This document shows, one piece after another, positions 16,216 through 24,730 of a DNA stretch of 48,211 nt; within the stretch, counting starts at the first letter, position 1; each line of letters opens with the position of its first letter. The notes beneath the pieces are model-generated. The model saw only the letters and a program-made list of their open reading frames with translations, made no database searches and was not told where the DNA came from. Source of the DNA: an uncultured Flavobacteriales bacterium (lineage in GTDB: Bacteria > Bacteroidota > Bacteroidia > Flavobacteriales_D > Crocinitomicaceae); contig CAJAII010000059.1 of assembly GCA_903939755.1 (NCBI GenBank), positions 1 to 48,211 of the forward strand, read 5' to 3'. A program made the position numbers and the translations under genes.

Positions 16216-17220
16216 TTAAAACGCTTTTTTATCCAAATCCAACCATTCTAAAGTTGAATTGTGAAAGATATTGGCTTTATCACTTGCACTTAAGTCACTT
16301 TCTTCTATGAATTTACCTATTTCAAGGTCTCCTAATGGAAAAGGATAATCGCTGCCTAAGCAAACTCTATTTGAGCCTTGTAATTTTAATATATATTTTA
16401 AAGCGTCGAGATCATGCGTTATTGAATCCACCCAAAATTTACCGAGGTATTCTCTTGGATTAATGGGATTATCAATGGCTACTAAATCAGGGCGACAGTT
16501 ATATCCATGTTCGATTCTACCAATTGTCGGAAGAAAGGATCCACCTGCATGGGAAAAGCAAATTCGAAGATTGGGTAAACGTTCCAATACGCCTCCAAAA
16601 ATAAGCGAACATGCTGCTCTTGAAGTTTCTGCTGGCATTCCCACTAACCAGGGCAACCAGTATTTTTTCATGCTATCAAATCCCATCATTTGCCAAGGAT
16701 GCACCATTATGGCTAAACCAAGACGTTCACACGCTTCAAAAATTGGGAAAAACTTCTCTTCGCTGAGGTTTTCATCGTTGATGTTGGAGCCAATTTGAAT
16801 GCCCACCAGACCAATCGATTTTATTCGTTCTAATTCTTTAATTGCCTCTTCTGTATCTTGCATCGGTATCGTACCAAGGCCAATATAGTTTTTCGGATAG
16901 CGCTGCACTAATTCAGCAATATGATCATTTAAAAATTGAGAAAGGGAGACGCAATCTGCTGTTTTTGCCCAATAGGAAAACATAACTGGGATGGTACAAA
17001 CAACTTGTACTTTTGTAGCGTAGTTTTCGTAATCTGTAATTCTGATGTTCTCGTCCCAACAATTTTCTTGAATGTTTCGGAAAAATTGACCGCCTTGCAT
17101 CATATCTGCAGTTCCATCTTCTAGGTGCTCCAAATGAATGAATTTCCCATACCCAAATTTTTCTGTCCAATTAGGCATCACTTTGGGAAGGATGTGGGTG
17201 TGCATGTCAATTTTTAGCAT
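16216..17220 (-). CDS. ACMSD-like amidohydrolase (aminocarboxymuconate-semialdehyde decarboxylase family)
   Basis: The 334-residue metal-dependent TIM-barrel protein shows the ACMSD-type ligands: DMHTHILP at residues 5-12, VHPWQMMGFDS in the middle, FSHAGGSFLPTIGR, and the catalytic Asp in CLGSDYPFPLGD. Length and motif order match ACMSD, which decarboxylates the kynurenine-pathway intermediate 2-amino-3-carboxymuconate semialdehyde. Related family members act on other aromatic acids, so the substrate is an inference. No other kynurenine gene is in the window. The start overlaps the end of the GNAT gene by 7 nt, indicating cotranscription. Confidence 0.85.
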   Translation of the reverse strand: MLKIDMHTHILPKVMPNWTEKFGYGKFIHLEHLEDGTADMMQGGQFFRNIQENCWDENIRITDYENYATKVQVVCTIPVMFSYWAKTADCVSLSQFLNDHIAELVQRYPKNYIGLGTIPMQDTEEAIKELERIKSIGLVGIQIGSNINDENLSEEKFFPIFEACERLGLAIMVHPWQMMGFDSMKKYWLPWLVGMPAETSRAACSLIFGGVLERLPNLRICFSHAGGSFLPTIGRIEHGYNCRPDLVAIDNPINPREYLGKFWVDSITHDLDALKYILKLQGSNRVCLGSDYPFPLGDLEIGKFIEESDLSASDKANIFHNSTLEWLDLDKKAF

Positions 17221-17717
17221 GGTAATGTATATTTCATTATGTAATCGTCCATTATAAATCCTTCTCCAATGTCAATGACTTCTTCGCGATCGATTTCAAA
17301 GTTAATTCTTTCATAAAATGTAACGGCAGGATTCTTACGGTTAACATTTAATACTATTTCGCCCATTTTGGAGTCGTTGGCTAGTTGCTTGGCGCGTTCA
17401 ACTAATGCCTTCCCAATTCCTTGTTTGGATGAATTAGTATCCACGTATAATTTGTGTATTTTCATTTGGCCTTGAGAAGGATGATTATTTTCAAAGGTAA
17501 TGAATCCTAGTAGGCGGTCTTTTTCAAAATAACCATAAAATTGATGTCCTGCATCGAAATCTTTTTCTAATCGATTGGTTGCATACATAAAGTTTAACAT
17601 GTAGTTAATTTGACCTTCCGAGATGATCGATTTATACGATATTGGCCAAATTAAGTAAGCAAGATCCTTAACGAGTGAAAGTGCTGTTCTATTAATTTTA
17701 GAAATAGGATGTTGCAA
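17214..17717 (-). CDS. GNAT-family N-acetyltransferase
   Basis: The 167-residue cytoplasmic acetyltransferase has the acetyl-CoA-binding motif A visible in IHKLYVDTNSSKQGIGKALV (the Q-x-x-G-x-G/A core is KQGIGKA) and motif B near NPAVTFYERINFEI. The C-terminus, DDYIMKYTL, resembles the family end with methionine- and tyrosine-rich strands. The acceptor substrate cannot be deduced. It lies 6 nt downstream of the subtilisin gene and overlaps the amidohydrolase gene, so all three may be one transcript. Confidence 0.88.
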   Translation of the reverse strand: MQHPISKINRTALSLVKDLAYLIWPISYKSIISEGQINYMLNFMYATNRLEKDFDAGHQFYGYFEKDRLLGFITFENNHPSQGQMKIHKLYVDTNSSKQGIGKALVERAKQLANDSKMGEIVLNVNRKNPAVTFYERINFEIDREEVIDIGEGFIMDDYIMKYTLPC

Positions 17718-17723
17718 AATCTA

Positions 17724-19895
17724 TTAATTTTTGATGAACAGATCTTGCTCTATTCTTGAATTAACTAAAAGTCTAATCCAGTATTTACCAGGCGCTAGGT
17801 CACTTACTTGAATCTTTCCATCACTAATTCTTTTCGTAATAACAATGCCGTTTTCCGTAATTACCTCACAGCTTGATGGCAATTCATCCACTATGGTAAA
17901 ATACAATTCTTTTTGCACTGGATTTGGATACACTGACCAGGATAAATCACCTGTAATTTTTCCAGTACCTAGAATGGAAAGTGCCATTTTTACGGCTTGA
18001 TATCCATTTATTTTTCCAGCTCCCCAAATTGGACTTCCTCCGGCTGGAATTACACCTGTGAAATTATCTGATCTAGCTGTTTCCATGATAATTTGCTTCA
18101 CTTGACTAGCCGATAGATAAGGATTTGCTTCTAAAATTAAAGCGGCAACTCCTGCTACCATAGGCGAGGACATGGAGGTGCCAGAAAATTTGGCAAAATG
18201 ATAGGTAGTGTTGTTAAATGTTACATTAGCAAAAGAGGTATAAGGAGAATCGGTAAAAGAAGAAATTGCGGAAACGATAGCTACACCAGGTGCTGCAATA
18301 TCAGGTTTCATAACGCCATCGTAACGGGGCCCACGACTTGAAAAGGAAGCAATTCCTCCACCAACATAATTCCCGCCGCTTGTTTGATAACTAGTCGCAT
18401 AGGCAGCTACACTTATAACATCATCGGAACAAGATGGCTCACTAATTCCATTGTTTGCATCTCCTGAAATTGTACCACTTCCACCAGTTAAGAATCCCAT
18501 TCCCCAATTGCCCACGTCGTTGGATAATTCGGTAACATTCCAATAATGAACAGTGCCTGAATCGGCTTGCGATTTTAGTAAGATCCTCAAGCTTGTATTG
18601 GTGTTTTTAACGCGTAATCGCATTTGCGGTTTGCCATTCAATGGATGAGAAGCATCAGCGGAGATATTATATCTAATTGTGTCATTTCCAGTAACCAAAA
18701 AGGTATCGATGTAGTTGTTTGTATTTAAGGTACTATAAAACGGACTTTCAATCAAGGTTGAGTTGGATGAGTTTGTCACAATGATGCCATTAGAGAAATG
18801 GTGATTTGGTTCTCCCCACGCATGGATACTTTGCCCCCACATATTTGGGTTGGAAGCGTAGGGATAGAATTCAACTCTCGACTTCATTAGGTCATTATTG
18901 AATACTTTCTTGATGTGGAAATTTACGTTTCCATTGTTTCCGCCTGAATTTGAAAAAACAACCCCTAGCGCTGAATAAGCGGAAATTGCTTGACTTAATA
19001 ATGAGTTACCATCCAAGGTTCCGAAGTGATATAAACCCCAACTCATATTAATAACCAATCTTTTTCCATCTGCTTGTGCTTTTTGATACATCCATTCCCA
19101 AGCATCCAGCACCGCCGATTCATCTACAAGGAAAGTTACAAAAAGAAAATTAGCCTCGTAAGCAACGCCTCGGTAGTTTGTTCCTCCGCCACTTCCACCT
19201 GCAATTGACGCGACATGGGTACCATGAGTAGAATGACTATAAATATTGGCCGTATCGGTTTGAGCCGCCAATAAAGATCCGATTGTATTGTACTCAGTTC
19301 CGTAGGAAAAACCTTGTGGGGCAGGGCCACTTGTTTTGAATTGGTCCCAAGCAGCAATAATTCGTGTTTGATTGAGCGCTGTGTCATAGAAAACAGGAGA
19401 AGTATAATCAAATCCCCAATCTGTTACTCCGATATAAACATTTTTTCCTGTATACCCTTGGGGTAAATTAATGCCGGCATGAACGCTATCGACATGCATA
19501 TCGTTAATTGCTTTGTCTAATTGATGATTAATTCTAGCGGCAATTTTTAGGTGATCGATTCCTTTAATATCTTGGATTGAAGCAAGGTCATCTAGTTTTA
19601 TTTTTAAGCTCACCACTGATGCAATTGGAGAGCCAACGATCATTCCGTGATTCTGAAAATAAGACTTGTCGAATTCGTTGTTTATTTTCCCGATGAATGA
19701 TAAATACCAATTATTATTGATTTTATTAATGGGGAAATAGTTTACTATTTCGGTTGACTTCGATTCGCTGATTTTTAAACGTTCACTAGTAATTAACTTA
19801 ATATCAGTCCGGTCACTAGCACTTAAACGTAGTTGAGCAAAAGATGTGGAATAACCAACAATAAAAAGCACTATAAGTGGAATCAATAATTTCAT
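17724..19895 (-). CDS. secreted S8 subtilisin-like protease with T9SS type A sorting domain
   Basis: The 723-residue protein starts at the ATG at 19895 (MKLLIPLIVLF); a TTG 9 nt upstream is not needed. A signal peptide is followed by a roughly 120-residue prodomain. The catalytic triad is visible: Asp in GVTDWGFDYTSP near residue 159, His in HSTHGTHVASIAGG near 225, and Ser in FSGTSMSSPMVAG near 571. An insert of over 300 residues separates His from Ser. The final 75 residues are a type A T9SS sorting domain (WSVYPNPVQKELYF ... APGKYWIRLL ... LFIKN). The enzyme should be secreted and perhaps attached to the outer surface for protein degradation. Confidence 0.93.
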   Translation of the reverse strand: MKLLIPLIVLFIVGYSTSFAQLRLSASDRTDIKLITSERLKISESKSTEIVNYFPINKINNNWYLSFIGKINNEFDKSYFQNHGMIVGSPIASVVSLKIKLDDLASIQDIKGIDHLKIAARINHQLDKAINDMHVDSVHAGINLPQGYTGKNVYIGVTDWGFDYTSPVFYDTALNQTRIIAAWDQFKTSGPAPQGFSYGTEYNTIGSLLAAQTDTANIYSHSTHGTHVASIAGGSGGGTNYRGVAYEANFLFVTFLVDESAVLDAWEWMYQKAQADGKRLVINMSWGLYHFGTLDGNSLLSQAISAYSALGVVFSNSGGNNGNVNFHIKKVFNNDLMKSRVEFYPYASNPNMWGQSIHAWGEPNHHFSNGIIVTNSSNSTLIESPFYSTLNTNNYIDTFLVTGNDTIRYNISADASHPLNGKPQMRLRVKNTNTSLRILLKSQADSGTVHYWNVTELSNDVGNWGMGFLTGGSGTISGDANNGISEPSCSDDVISVAAYATSYQTSGGNYVGGGIASFSSRGPRYDGVMKPDIAAPGVAIVSAISSFTDSPYTSFANVTFNNTTYHFAKFSGTSMSSPMVAGVAALILEANPYLSASQVKQIIMETARSDNFTGVIPAGGSPIWGAGKINGYQAVKMALSILGTGKITGDLSWSVYPNPVQKELYFTIVDELPSSCEVITENGIVITKRISDGKIQVSDLAPGKYWIRLLVNSRIEQDLFIKN

Positions 19896-19994
19896 ATCTT
19901 CCAAAAATAAGTAATTAATCGATTGGAAAGTAAGACTTTTGAATTAGAAGACTATTTTTTTTTAACAATAAATACTTCAAAACTCGATAACGAA

Positions 19995-20630
19995 CTATAT
20001 GATTTCAAATAAATCCTCTGTTGATTTCCGAACTTTTGCCAATCTTGCCAGATTATCTTCGGAGCTTCTATATCCAACAGCTAAGAGAAGCACACTTTGT
20101 AAATTTTTTGATGTTAAATCAAGTGCTTCATCAAAGGATTTTTTGTTAAATCCCTCCATTGGAGTAGCATCAATTCTAAGGTTAGCGCAGGTATGCATGA
20201 TGTGACCTAAAGAAATATAGGCTTGTTTTGCGGTCCATTCGCATAGTTCTTCCGCACTAAGTTTTGCGAAGGAAGCGTCCATATTTTGACCAAATTTACT
20301 GAGGTCTTCCAATGGTATATTTCTTGTTTCACTCATTAAGGAAAGATGCTCACCAACCATATTTGGACTTATGTTACGATAGGAGCAAATAACAATTAAG
20401 TGAGATGCAGCTGTTATTTGCGGTTGGTTGTAAGCTAGAGGAAGGAGTTTCTCTCGCATACTTTCATCATTAACAACTATATATTTTACGGGTTGTAGAC
20501 CATACGAACTCGGGACAAGTCGCAGTGATTCGCAAATAGTTTCAAAATCTTCCGTTGATATTTTCTTTTCTGGATTGAACTTTTTTGTCGCATAGCGCCA
20601 ATTCAAATCGTCAATAATTTTATTATTCAT
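19995..20630 (-). CDS. nitroreductase-family NAD(P)H-dependent oxidoreductase
   Basis: The 211-residue FMN-dependent flavoprotein has NfsB-like features. These are LNWRYATKKFNPEKKIS at the N-terminus (FMN phosphate contacts), PSSYGLQPVKYIVV, a central AKQAYISLGHIMHTCANLRIDATPMEGF, and the C-terminal LAVGYRSSEDNLARLAKVRKS. Length is normal for the family, which works as a homodimer and reduces nitroaromatics, quinones or flavins; the natural substrate is not predictable. The ATG lies 3 nt after the pirin gene stop. Pairing with pirin suggests a redox-stress function, but that is inference. Confidence 0.93.
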   Translation of the reverse strand: MNNKIIDDLNWRYATKKFNPEKKISTEDFETICESLRLVPSSYGLQPVKYIVVNDESMREKLLPLAYNQPQITAASHLIVICSYRNISPNMVGEHLSLMSETRNIPLEDLSKFGQNMDASFAKLSAEELCEWTAKQAYISLGHIMHTCANLRIDATPMEGFNKKSFDEALDLTSKNLQSVLLLAVGYRSSEDNLARLAKVRKSTEDLFEII

Positions 20631-20633
20631 ATT

Positions 20634-21347
20634 CTAAAATATCATGGGCACCTCCACAAGAAGGAGGCGGCCTGGTTGTATATTAATAATATTTATTGTT
20701 TCGCATTCTGAAATACCCAGGGCATCTCTTTTGTTTAGTGTATGTTCACCAATTTGATGTTGGCCTTCTATCGCCATAATATAAACGCCATTTGTTGGTA
20801 TATGAAGCGCGTAATTTATGGTATGTTGGTGCGATAGATCAACTATTGAAATCCATGCATCTTGATGAATCCAAGTGCCGGTATCTTCCTTGTGGGGTGA
20901 TACAAGTTGCAGTATGGCATCCTTCGCATCTGCTATATCGTAGTTGATCTGGTCGTAACGTGGCTCAACATTTTGTTTATTAGGAAAAATCCAAAGCTGA
21001 AAAAGATTAATTTTTTCGTTGGCACTGGCGTTTATTTCACTGTGATAAATACCTTTTCCAGCACTCATTACTTGTACTTCACCTGAATGGATCACTTCAG
21101 AGTGCCCCATGCTATCTTGGTGACGTAAAGCTCCTTCCAATGGAATGGTAATGATTTCCATGTTTTCGTGGGGATGTTCCCCAAATCCATTTCCACCTAA
21201 AACGATATCATCATTTAGAACTCGCAAGGCTCCAAAATTCATTTTTTCGCGGTTTTGCCAAGAAGCAAAACTGAAGGAGTGCTTTGCTATTAACCAGCCG
21301 TGATTGGCATGCCCCCTTAAGTTTTCTGGATGAAATACAGTTTTCAT
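20634..21347 (-). CDS. pirin-family protein
   Basis: The bicupin protein has 237 residues from the ATG at 21347 (MKTVFHPENLRGHANHGW). A second ATG two codons upstream at 21353 is also possible. The N-terminal cupin has the metal ligands in EHPHENMEIITIP and IYHSEINAS and the conserved FGALRVLNDD. The C-terminal cupin is more divergent (GQHQIGEHTLNKRDALGIS). Bacterial pirins bind iron or other metals; some have quercetinase activity and others modulate pyruvate metabolism, so no specific reaction is assigned. The gene is cotranscribed with the nitroreductase. Confidence 0.93.
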   Translation of the reverse strand: MKTVFHPENLRGHANHGWLIAKHSFSFASWQNREKMNFGALRVLNDDIVLGGNGFGEHPHENMEIITIPLEGALRHQDSMGHSEVIHSGEVQVMSAGKGIYHSEINASANEKINLFQLWIFPNKQNVEPRYDQINYDIADAKDAILQLVSPHKEDTGTWIHQDAWISIVDLSHQHTINYALHIPTNGVYIMAIEGQHQIGEHTLNKRDALGISECETINIINIQPGRLLLVEVPMIF

Positions 21348-21359
21348 AGTCATAAAACA

Positions 21360-21367
21360 CAAAATTA
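21360..21367 (-). promoter_or_regulatory. -7 box of the pirin-nitroreductase pair
   Basis: TAATTTTG on the minus strand ends 6 nt before the ATG at 21353 and 12 nt before the ATG at 21347. The spacing favours the second ATG as the start. Confidence 0.45.
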
Positions 21368-21396
21368 CTTAGAATGTTTATAATCAAGGATGGAAT

Positions 21397-21743
21397 TTGA
21401 GTTATTCTTTAAGGCTTTGTCCTCCATCCCGGCGGAAAAAATCGGACCTTATTTCTTTGTCCTTTTGTCTTGATACAAAAGAACGAAAAAATCAATTCTC
21501 GATTGAAGACGTTCGGCTAAAATTTCTCATCGATCGATACACGAAAAGAGTGATAAGCTTTGCTTATCAAACGTCAAGCGCTTTTCGGTATCGCTAACGC
21601 CTCGAAATTTTCTTCTTCCTCTCTTTTGCCAATCGAGACGAAGAAAAAAACGAAAATCAATTATTTTTTAATTCAATATGGATTGTTAATAGTTTTTCGA
21701 GATCGTTTCGCTTTGTCCCAAAATAAATAACGAAATTCGTTTT
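21397..21743. other. structured, apparently non-coding intergenic region
   Basis: About 350 bases without a convincing gene. An open frame of 66 codons at 21397-21597 is Ser/Arg/Lys-rich with no start signal, and I do not accept it. The region holds a perfect 8-bp hairpin TGATAAGC-TTT-GCTTATCA (21550-21568) inside a wider CGAAAAG/CTTTTCG pairing, several long A- and T-rich tracts, and AACGA-AAT-TCGTT just before the ATG at 21744. It looks like a dispersed intergenic repeat or structured RNA rather than a decayed gene. Confidence 0.4.
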
Positions 21744-23183
21744 ATGGTATTAAGTAGATTTTGGTTAGCGATTTTTATTTCATCAATTGCATTTGTGCTA
21801 ATTGGTTTATTCACTTCAAATAATTATTCCATTGATTATATCTTGAACGGTGAAAAAACAGATCCTGTTTTGGTTGGGGAGAAATACCTCAATCAACTAC
21901 CAAAATATATACGAGATAGTATTCAAAGGGCACCTGATCAAACAATGGTTGTTAATATTAATACCGCTGACGCTGATACCGTTTATTGCTTAAAAAACAA
22001 GTCTGTCCAAGTATATTCAGGACTTCAAAAATCCGATGGACTATTGCCAACATGTAAGAATACCTTGGTAGATATCATTTTGCCATTGGTCGCCTATTTG
22101 GCATTTTTCTGTGGCATCATGCAGTTGTTAATTGATTCTGGGGCCTCTGAAAAATTAGCGAAAAAATTAAGTCCTTTGTTCGTGATTGTATTTCCAACCA
22201 TACCAAAAAATCACGAGTCAATTTCATACATGACACTTAATTTTGCGGCAAATTTCTTAGGTTTGGATTCGGCAGCCACTCCTTTTGGTCTAAAAGCGAT
22301 GCAAAGTTTACAGGAACTAAATCCGGATAAAGATCGGGCAAGTGATGCCCAGATTATGTTCATGTGTCTCCACGCTGCTGGTTTAACATTAATTCCAACC
22401 TCTATCATTGGTTATCGCGCTGCAGCAAATGCTTCGAATCCGGCAGATGTTATGTTGCCATGCATTATTACTTCCTTGATCGGAACGATTGCTGCCTTTC
22501 TAATTGTTGGAATTCGTCAGCGGGTAAATTTTAAAAGTGCCGCCTTGATCGTTGGATTAATGGGGCTTATTTCTGGTGTTATTGGTCTTTTGTTCTATAT
22601 TAATCAAATGGATTTAATTTCTAAGAATTATTTTACCGGTAATCTTTCTGGCATCATGTTATTAGGAATTATTGGTGTCACATTGATTTTTTCATTGATA
22701 AAGGAAAAAGAATTTAAATTGAAAAGCACGACTGTTTTTGACTCTTTTGTTTCGGGTGCTCATAATGGCTTGAAGACGGGTGTTGTTATCTTTCCTTACG
22801 TTCTTGGAATGTTGGTGGCCATTTCATTGTTCAGAAATAGCGGGCTTTTTGAAATTATCAGCAATGGTATTACCTATTTATTTTCATTGATGGGTGTTGC
22901 CAATGAGGTTACTTCCTCGTTACCTGTTGCTATGTTACGACCTTTTAGTTCAGGTGGCTCCCGAGGCTTTATGATTGATGCGATGCATAATTTTGGTCCA
23001 GATTCATTCACTGGAAGATTGAGTTGTATTTTTCAGTGTAGTGCAGAAACAACCTTTTACGTGATTGCGGTTTATTTTGGCGCCATCAATGTGAAAAACA
23101 CACGTTATACCTTAGGCACAATGCTCTTAGTCGATTTAGTATGTGTTATTGCCGCAATTTTTGTAGCCACATGGTTTTTTTAA
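21744..23183 (+). CDS. SpmA/SpmB-type fused nucleoside-recognition (Gate) domain membrane protein
   Basis: The 479-residue inner-membrane protein has roughly ten or more hydrophobic helices. An N-terminal helix and a soluble loop of about 90 residues come first. The first Gate domain follows with ILPLVAYLAFFCGIMQLL, FPTIPKNHESISYM and LGLDSAATPFGLKAM. After a linker, a second Gate domain has HNGLKTGVVIFPYVLGML, RPFSSGGSRGFMIDAM and FQCSAETTFYVIAVYFG. This equals spore maturation proteins SpmA and SpmB joined head to tail. In non-sporulating bacteria such fusions are common and their transported substrate is unknown. A small gene follows 9 nt downstream. Confidence 0.88.
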   Translation: MVLSRFWLAIFISSIAFVLIGLFTSNNYSIDYILNGEKTDPVLVGEKYLNQLPKYIRDSIQRAPDQTMVVNINTADADTVYCLKNKSVQVYSGLQKSDGLLPTCKNTLVDIILPLVAYLAFFCGIMQLLIDSGASEKLAKKLSPLFVIVFPTIPKNHESISYMTLNFAANFLGLDSAATPFGLKAMQSLQELNPDKDRASDAQIMFMCLHAAGLTLIPTSIIGYRAAANASNPADVMLPCIITSLIGTIAAFLIVGIRQRVNFKSAALIVGLMGLISGVIGLLFYINQMDLISKNYFTGNLSGIMLLGIIGVTLIFSLIKEKEFKLKSTTVFDSFVSGAHNGLKTGVVIFPYVLGMLVAISLFRNSGLFEIISNGITYLFSLMGVANEVTSSLPVAMLRPFSSGGSRGFMIDAMHNFGPDSFTGRLSCIFQCSAETTFYVIAVYFGAINVKNTRYTLGTMLLVDLVCVIAAIFVATWFF

Positions 23184-23192
23184 TGGAAGCGT

Positions 23193-23669
23193 ATGTTTAG
23201 TTTTTTTAAACGAAAGAAAGAAACTCCCAAGCCTTCAAAACCGATGGAATTGAAGCCAATTCAATATGATCCCAAAGTAATTTTAGCGTGGGCAAAAGCG
23301 ATTGAAGGAGATAGAGTCATTCAATTGGGTCTAAAAGAAAATGGGTATCCTGAGTTGTTTCACGCCACTGAGGCTATTTTTCTTAATCAAGATTCTAGGG
23401 ATTGGCTAATAGCGAATGGTTACGGACAACTGATGGCGATGGTGAATGCTGCTGAAGGTTTAACGGATGCTTGTGAATGGTTAGCCATTCATAAATTTGA
23501 ATTATTGTTTCATATCGCTAGGGCAGTAGACCATTACCCAGAAAGTTGGGATTGGCTTAAAAAATTTGCAACACCTGATTTATTCATGTTGGCAAAAAGC
23601 ATTCAGTTTATCAAGGATAAAATCGAAGAAAATCACGGCGATATTCACTCCATGGGCAAGGATTTATAA
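23193..23669 (+). CDS. uncharacterised helical-repeat protein, partner of the Spm-like gene
   Basis: The 158-residue soluble protein has a basic N-terminus (MFSFFKRKKETPKP) and then three or four similar helical units, each with a Trp-Leu or Trp-Ala core: ILAWAKAIE, SRDWLIANGY, ACEWLAIHKF and SWDWLKKFATPDL. The repeat period is about 33-36 residues. I do not recognise a named family. It begins 9 nt after the SpmA/SpmB-like gene, so the two are almost certainly cotranscribed, and a hairpin terminator lies directly after it. A role as an adaptor for the membrane protein is a guess from context. Confidence 0.7.
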   Translation: MFSFFKRKKETPKPSKPMELKPIQYDPKVILAWAKAIEGDRVIQLGLKENGYPELFHATEAIFLNQDSRDWLIANGYGQLMAMVNAAEGLTDACEWLAIHKFELLFHIARAVDHYPESWDWLKKFATPDLFMLAKSIQFIKDKIEENHGDIHSMGKDL

Positions 23670-23673
23670 GCTA

Positions 23674-23703
23674 TAAAAAAAGCCCGCCGAAGCGAGCTTT
23701 TAA
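23674..23703. terminator. bidirectional intrinsic terminator
   Basis: AAAAAAAGCCCGC, a CGAA loop and GCGAGCTTTTT form a stem with one internal mismatch, A-rich on one side and T-rich on the other. It sits between the convergent genes ending at 23669 and 23719. Confidence 0.75.
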
Positions 23704-23718
23704 GAAATTTGTAACTAA

Positions 23719-24570
23719 TTATATTTTCGTCACCTTTCCAGTTAATTGTTGTCCTGAAACAGTGGTTACTGTATAAAAGTAGATTCCATTAGGTAAAGTA
23801 GAGATATTAATGCTGCTCTCCGTAGTGGAGGTTGCAAATTTACCATCCATTCCTACTAATACGACAGAACTAATGGCTTCACTCGCTTCAAAATTCACGA
23901 TGTCTGAACTTGGATTCGGGTAAACATTGATTTCCGCATTCAACTCTGTAATTGAGTTTACTGCACCAATAGAGATATTATCTAACCAAAATTGATTATT
24001 AGGTAAACCTGTTCCAGCTCCAAATAAATAAGCCGCAGAGGTAGATGCAATGATGATAAGTCTATTCGCTGTACCAGCACCAAATTGCTGAAAAGGCAGG
24101 GAAACTGAAGTCCAAGTATTGGAAGTTCCAGCGTAATAACCCAAGGCTTGAAACATAACCACATCGTCCATGTTGCCGGCTCCCATGGTATCAGAGAATT
24201 GTGCAACTATCACACACGTGTCACCCATAACTGCTGTATGTTTTTCAGCAAACATTAACGGTTGAGAACCTGCATTGGGAAAAGCTCCATTCATCACTTG
24301 TTGTAACAGACCTGGAATGGTATCCGATGGCGACTGAATAGCAGCGGCTACCATAGGATCAACTATAGATCTTAATTTAGCAGACTGCAAACCTGCAAAA
24401 GGCGAAGCAGTTTCCATGGTGTAAAGGCCTTGACCCCATCCAGGGCTATCGGTGGCAATTCCAGGAAGTAATTCCGTCGCTGTTGCTTCGAAGTTACCAT
24501 TCACAACATTTTGGGCACTCGCAGAAGCGATAAGTCCCAAGAATCCAAAAGCAAGTAAAATTTTTTTCAT
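23719..24570 (-). CDS. secreted protein with T9SS type A sorting domain
   Basis: The 283-residue protein begins with a signal peptide (MKKILLAFGFLGLIASASAQ). The central 170 residues are a beta-sandwich-like domain starting NVVNGNFEA and ending NNQFWLDNISIG, the pattern of carbohydrate-binding-like or PCMD-type modules; I do not assign a ligand. Residues about 210-283 are a type A T9SS C-terminal domain: NVYPNPSSDIVNFEA, then VVLVGMDGK, then LPNGIYFYTVTT and TGKVTKI. It should be exported across the outer membrane and anchored or released there. The gene has its own region upstream, separated from the lipoprotein by a terminator. Confidence 0.85.
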   Translation of the reverse strand: MKKILLAFGFLGLIASASAQNVVNGNFEATATELLPGIATDSPGWGQGLYTMETASPFAGLQSAKLRSIVDPMVAAAIQSPSDTIPGLLQQVMNGAFPNAGSQPLMFAEKHTAVMGDTCVIVAQFSDTMGAGNMDDVVMFQALGYYAGTSNTWTSVSLPFQQFGAGTANRLIIIASTSAAYLFGAGTGLPNNQFWLDNISIGAVNSITELNAEINVYPNPSSDIVNFEASEAISSVVLVGMDGKFATSTTESSINISTLPNGIYFYTVTTVSGQQLTGKVTKI

Positions 24571-24673
24571 AGTTTTTTGATTTAAGTTTGAGTAAATGTA
24601 GTAATTAATTGTGGATCTGTTACTTAGTTGGATTTTTCATCATTTACCATGAACTAAGGTATAATTCAAAAAA

Positions 24674-24709
24674 AAAATAAGGGTGTAAAATTAGTTACAC
24701 CCTTATTTT
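24674..24709 (-). terminator. strong hairpin terminator of the 24731 lipoprotein gene
   Basis: A perfect stem of up to 15 bp (AATAAGGGTGTAA and complement) surrounds a 6-nt loop. On the minus strand it is followed by a run of nine or more T. Confidence 0.85.
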
Positions 24710-24730
24710 CATTATTATTAATTACCTCGA

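Noticed and set aside
21397..21597. 66-codon plus-strand open frame as a gene
   Set aside because: Composition is low-complexity Ser/Lys/Arg, there is no start signal, and it overlaps strong hairpins. It looks like translated non-coding repeat.
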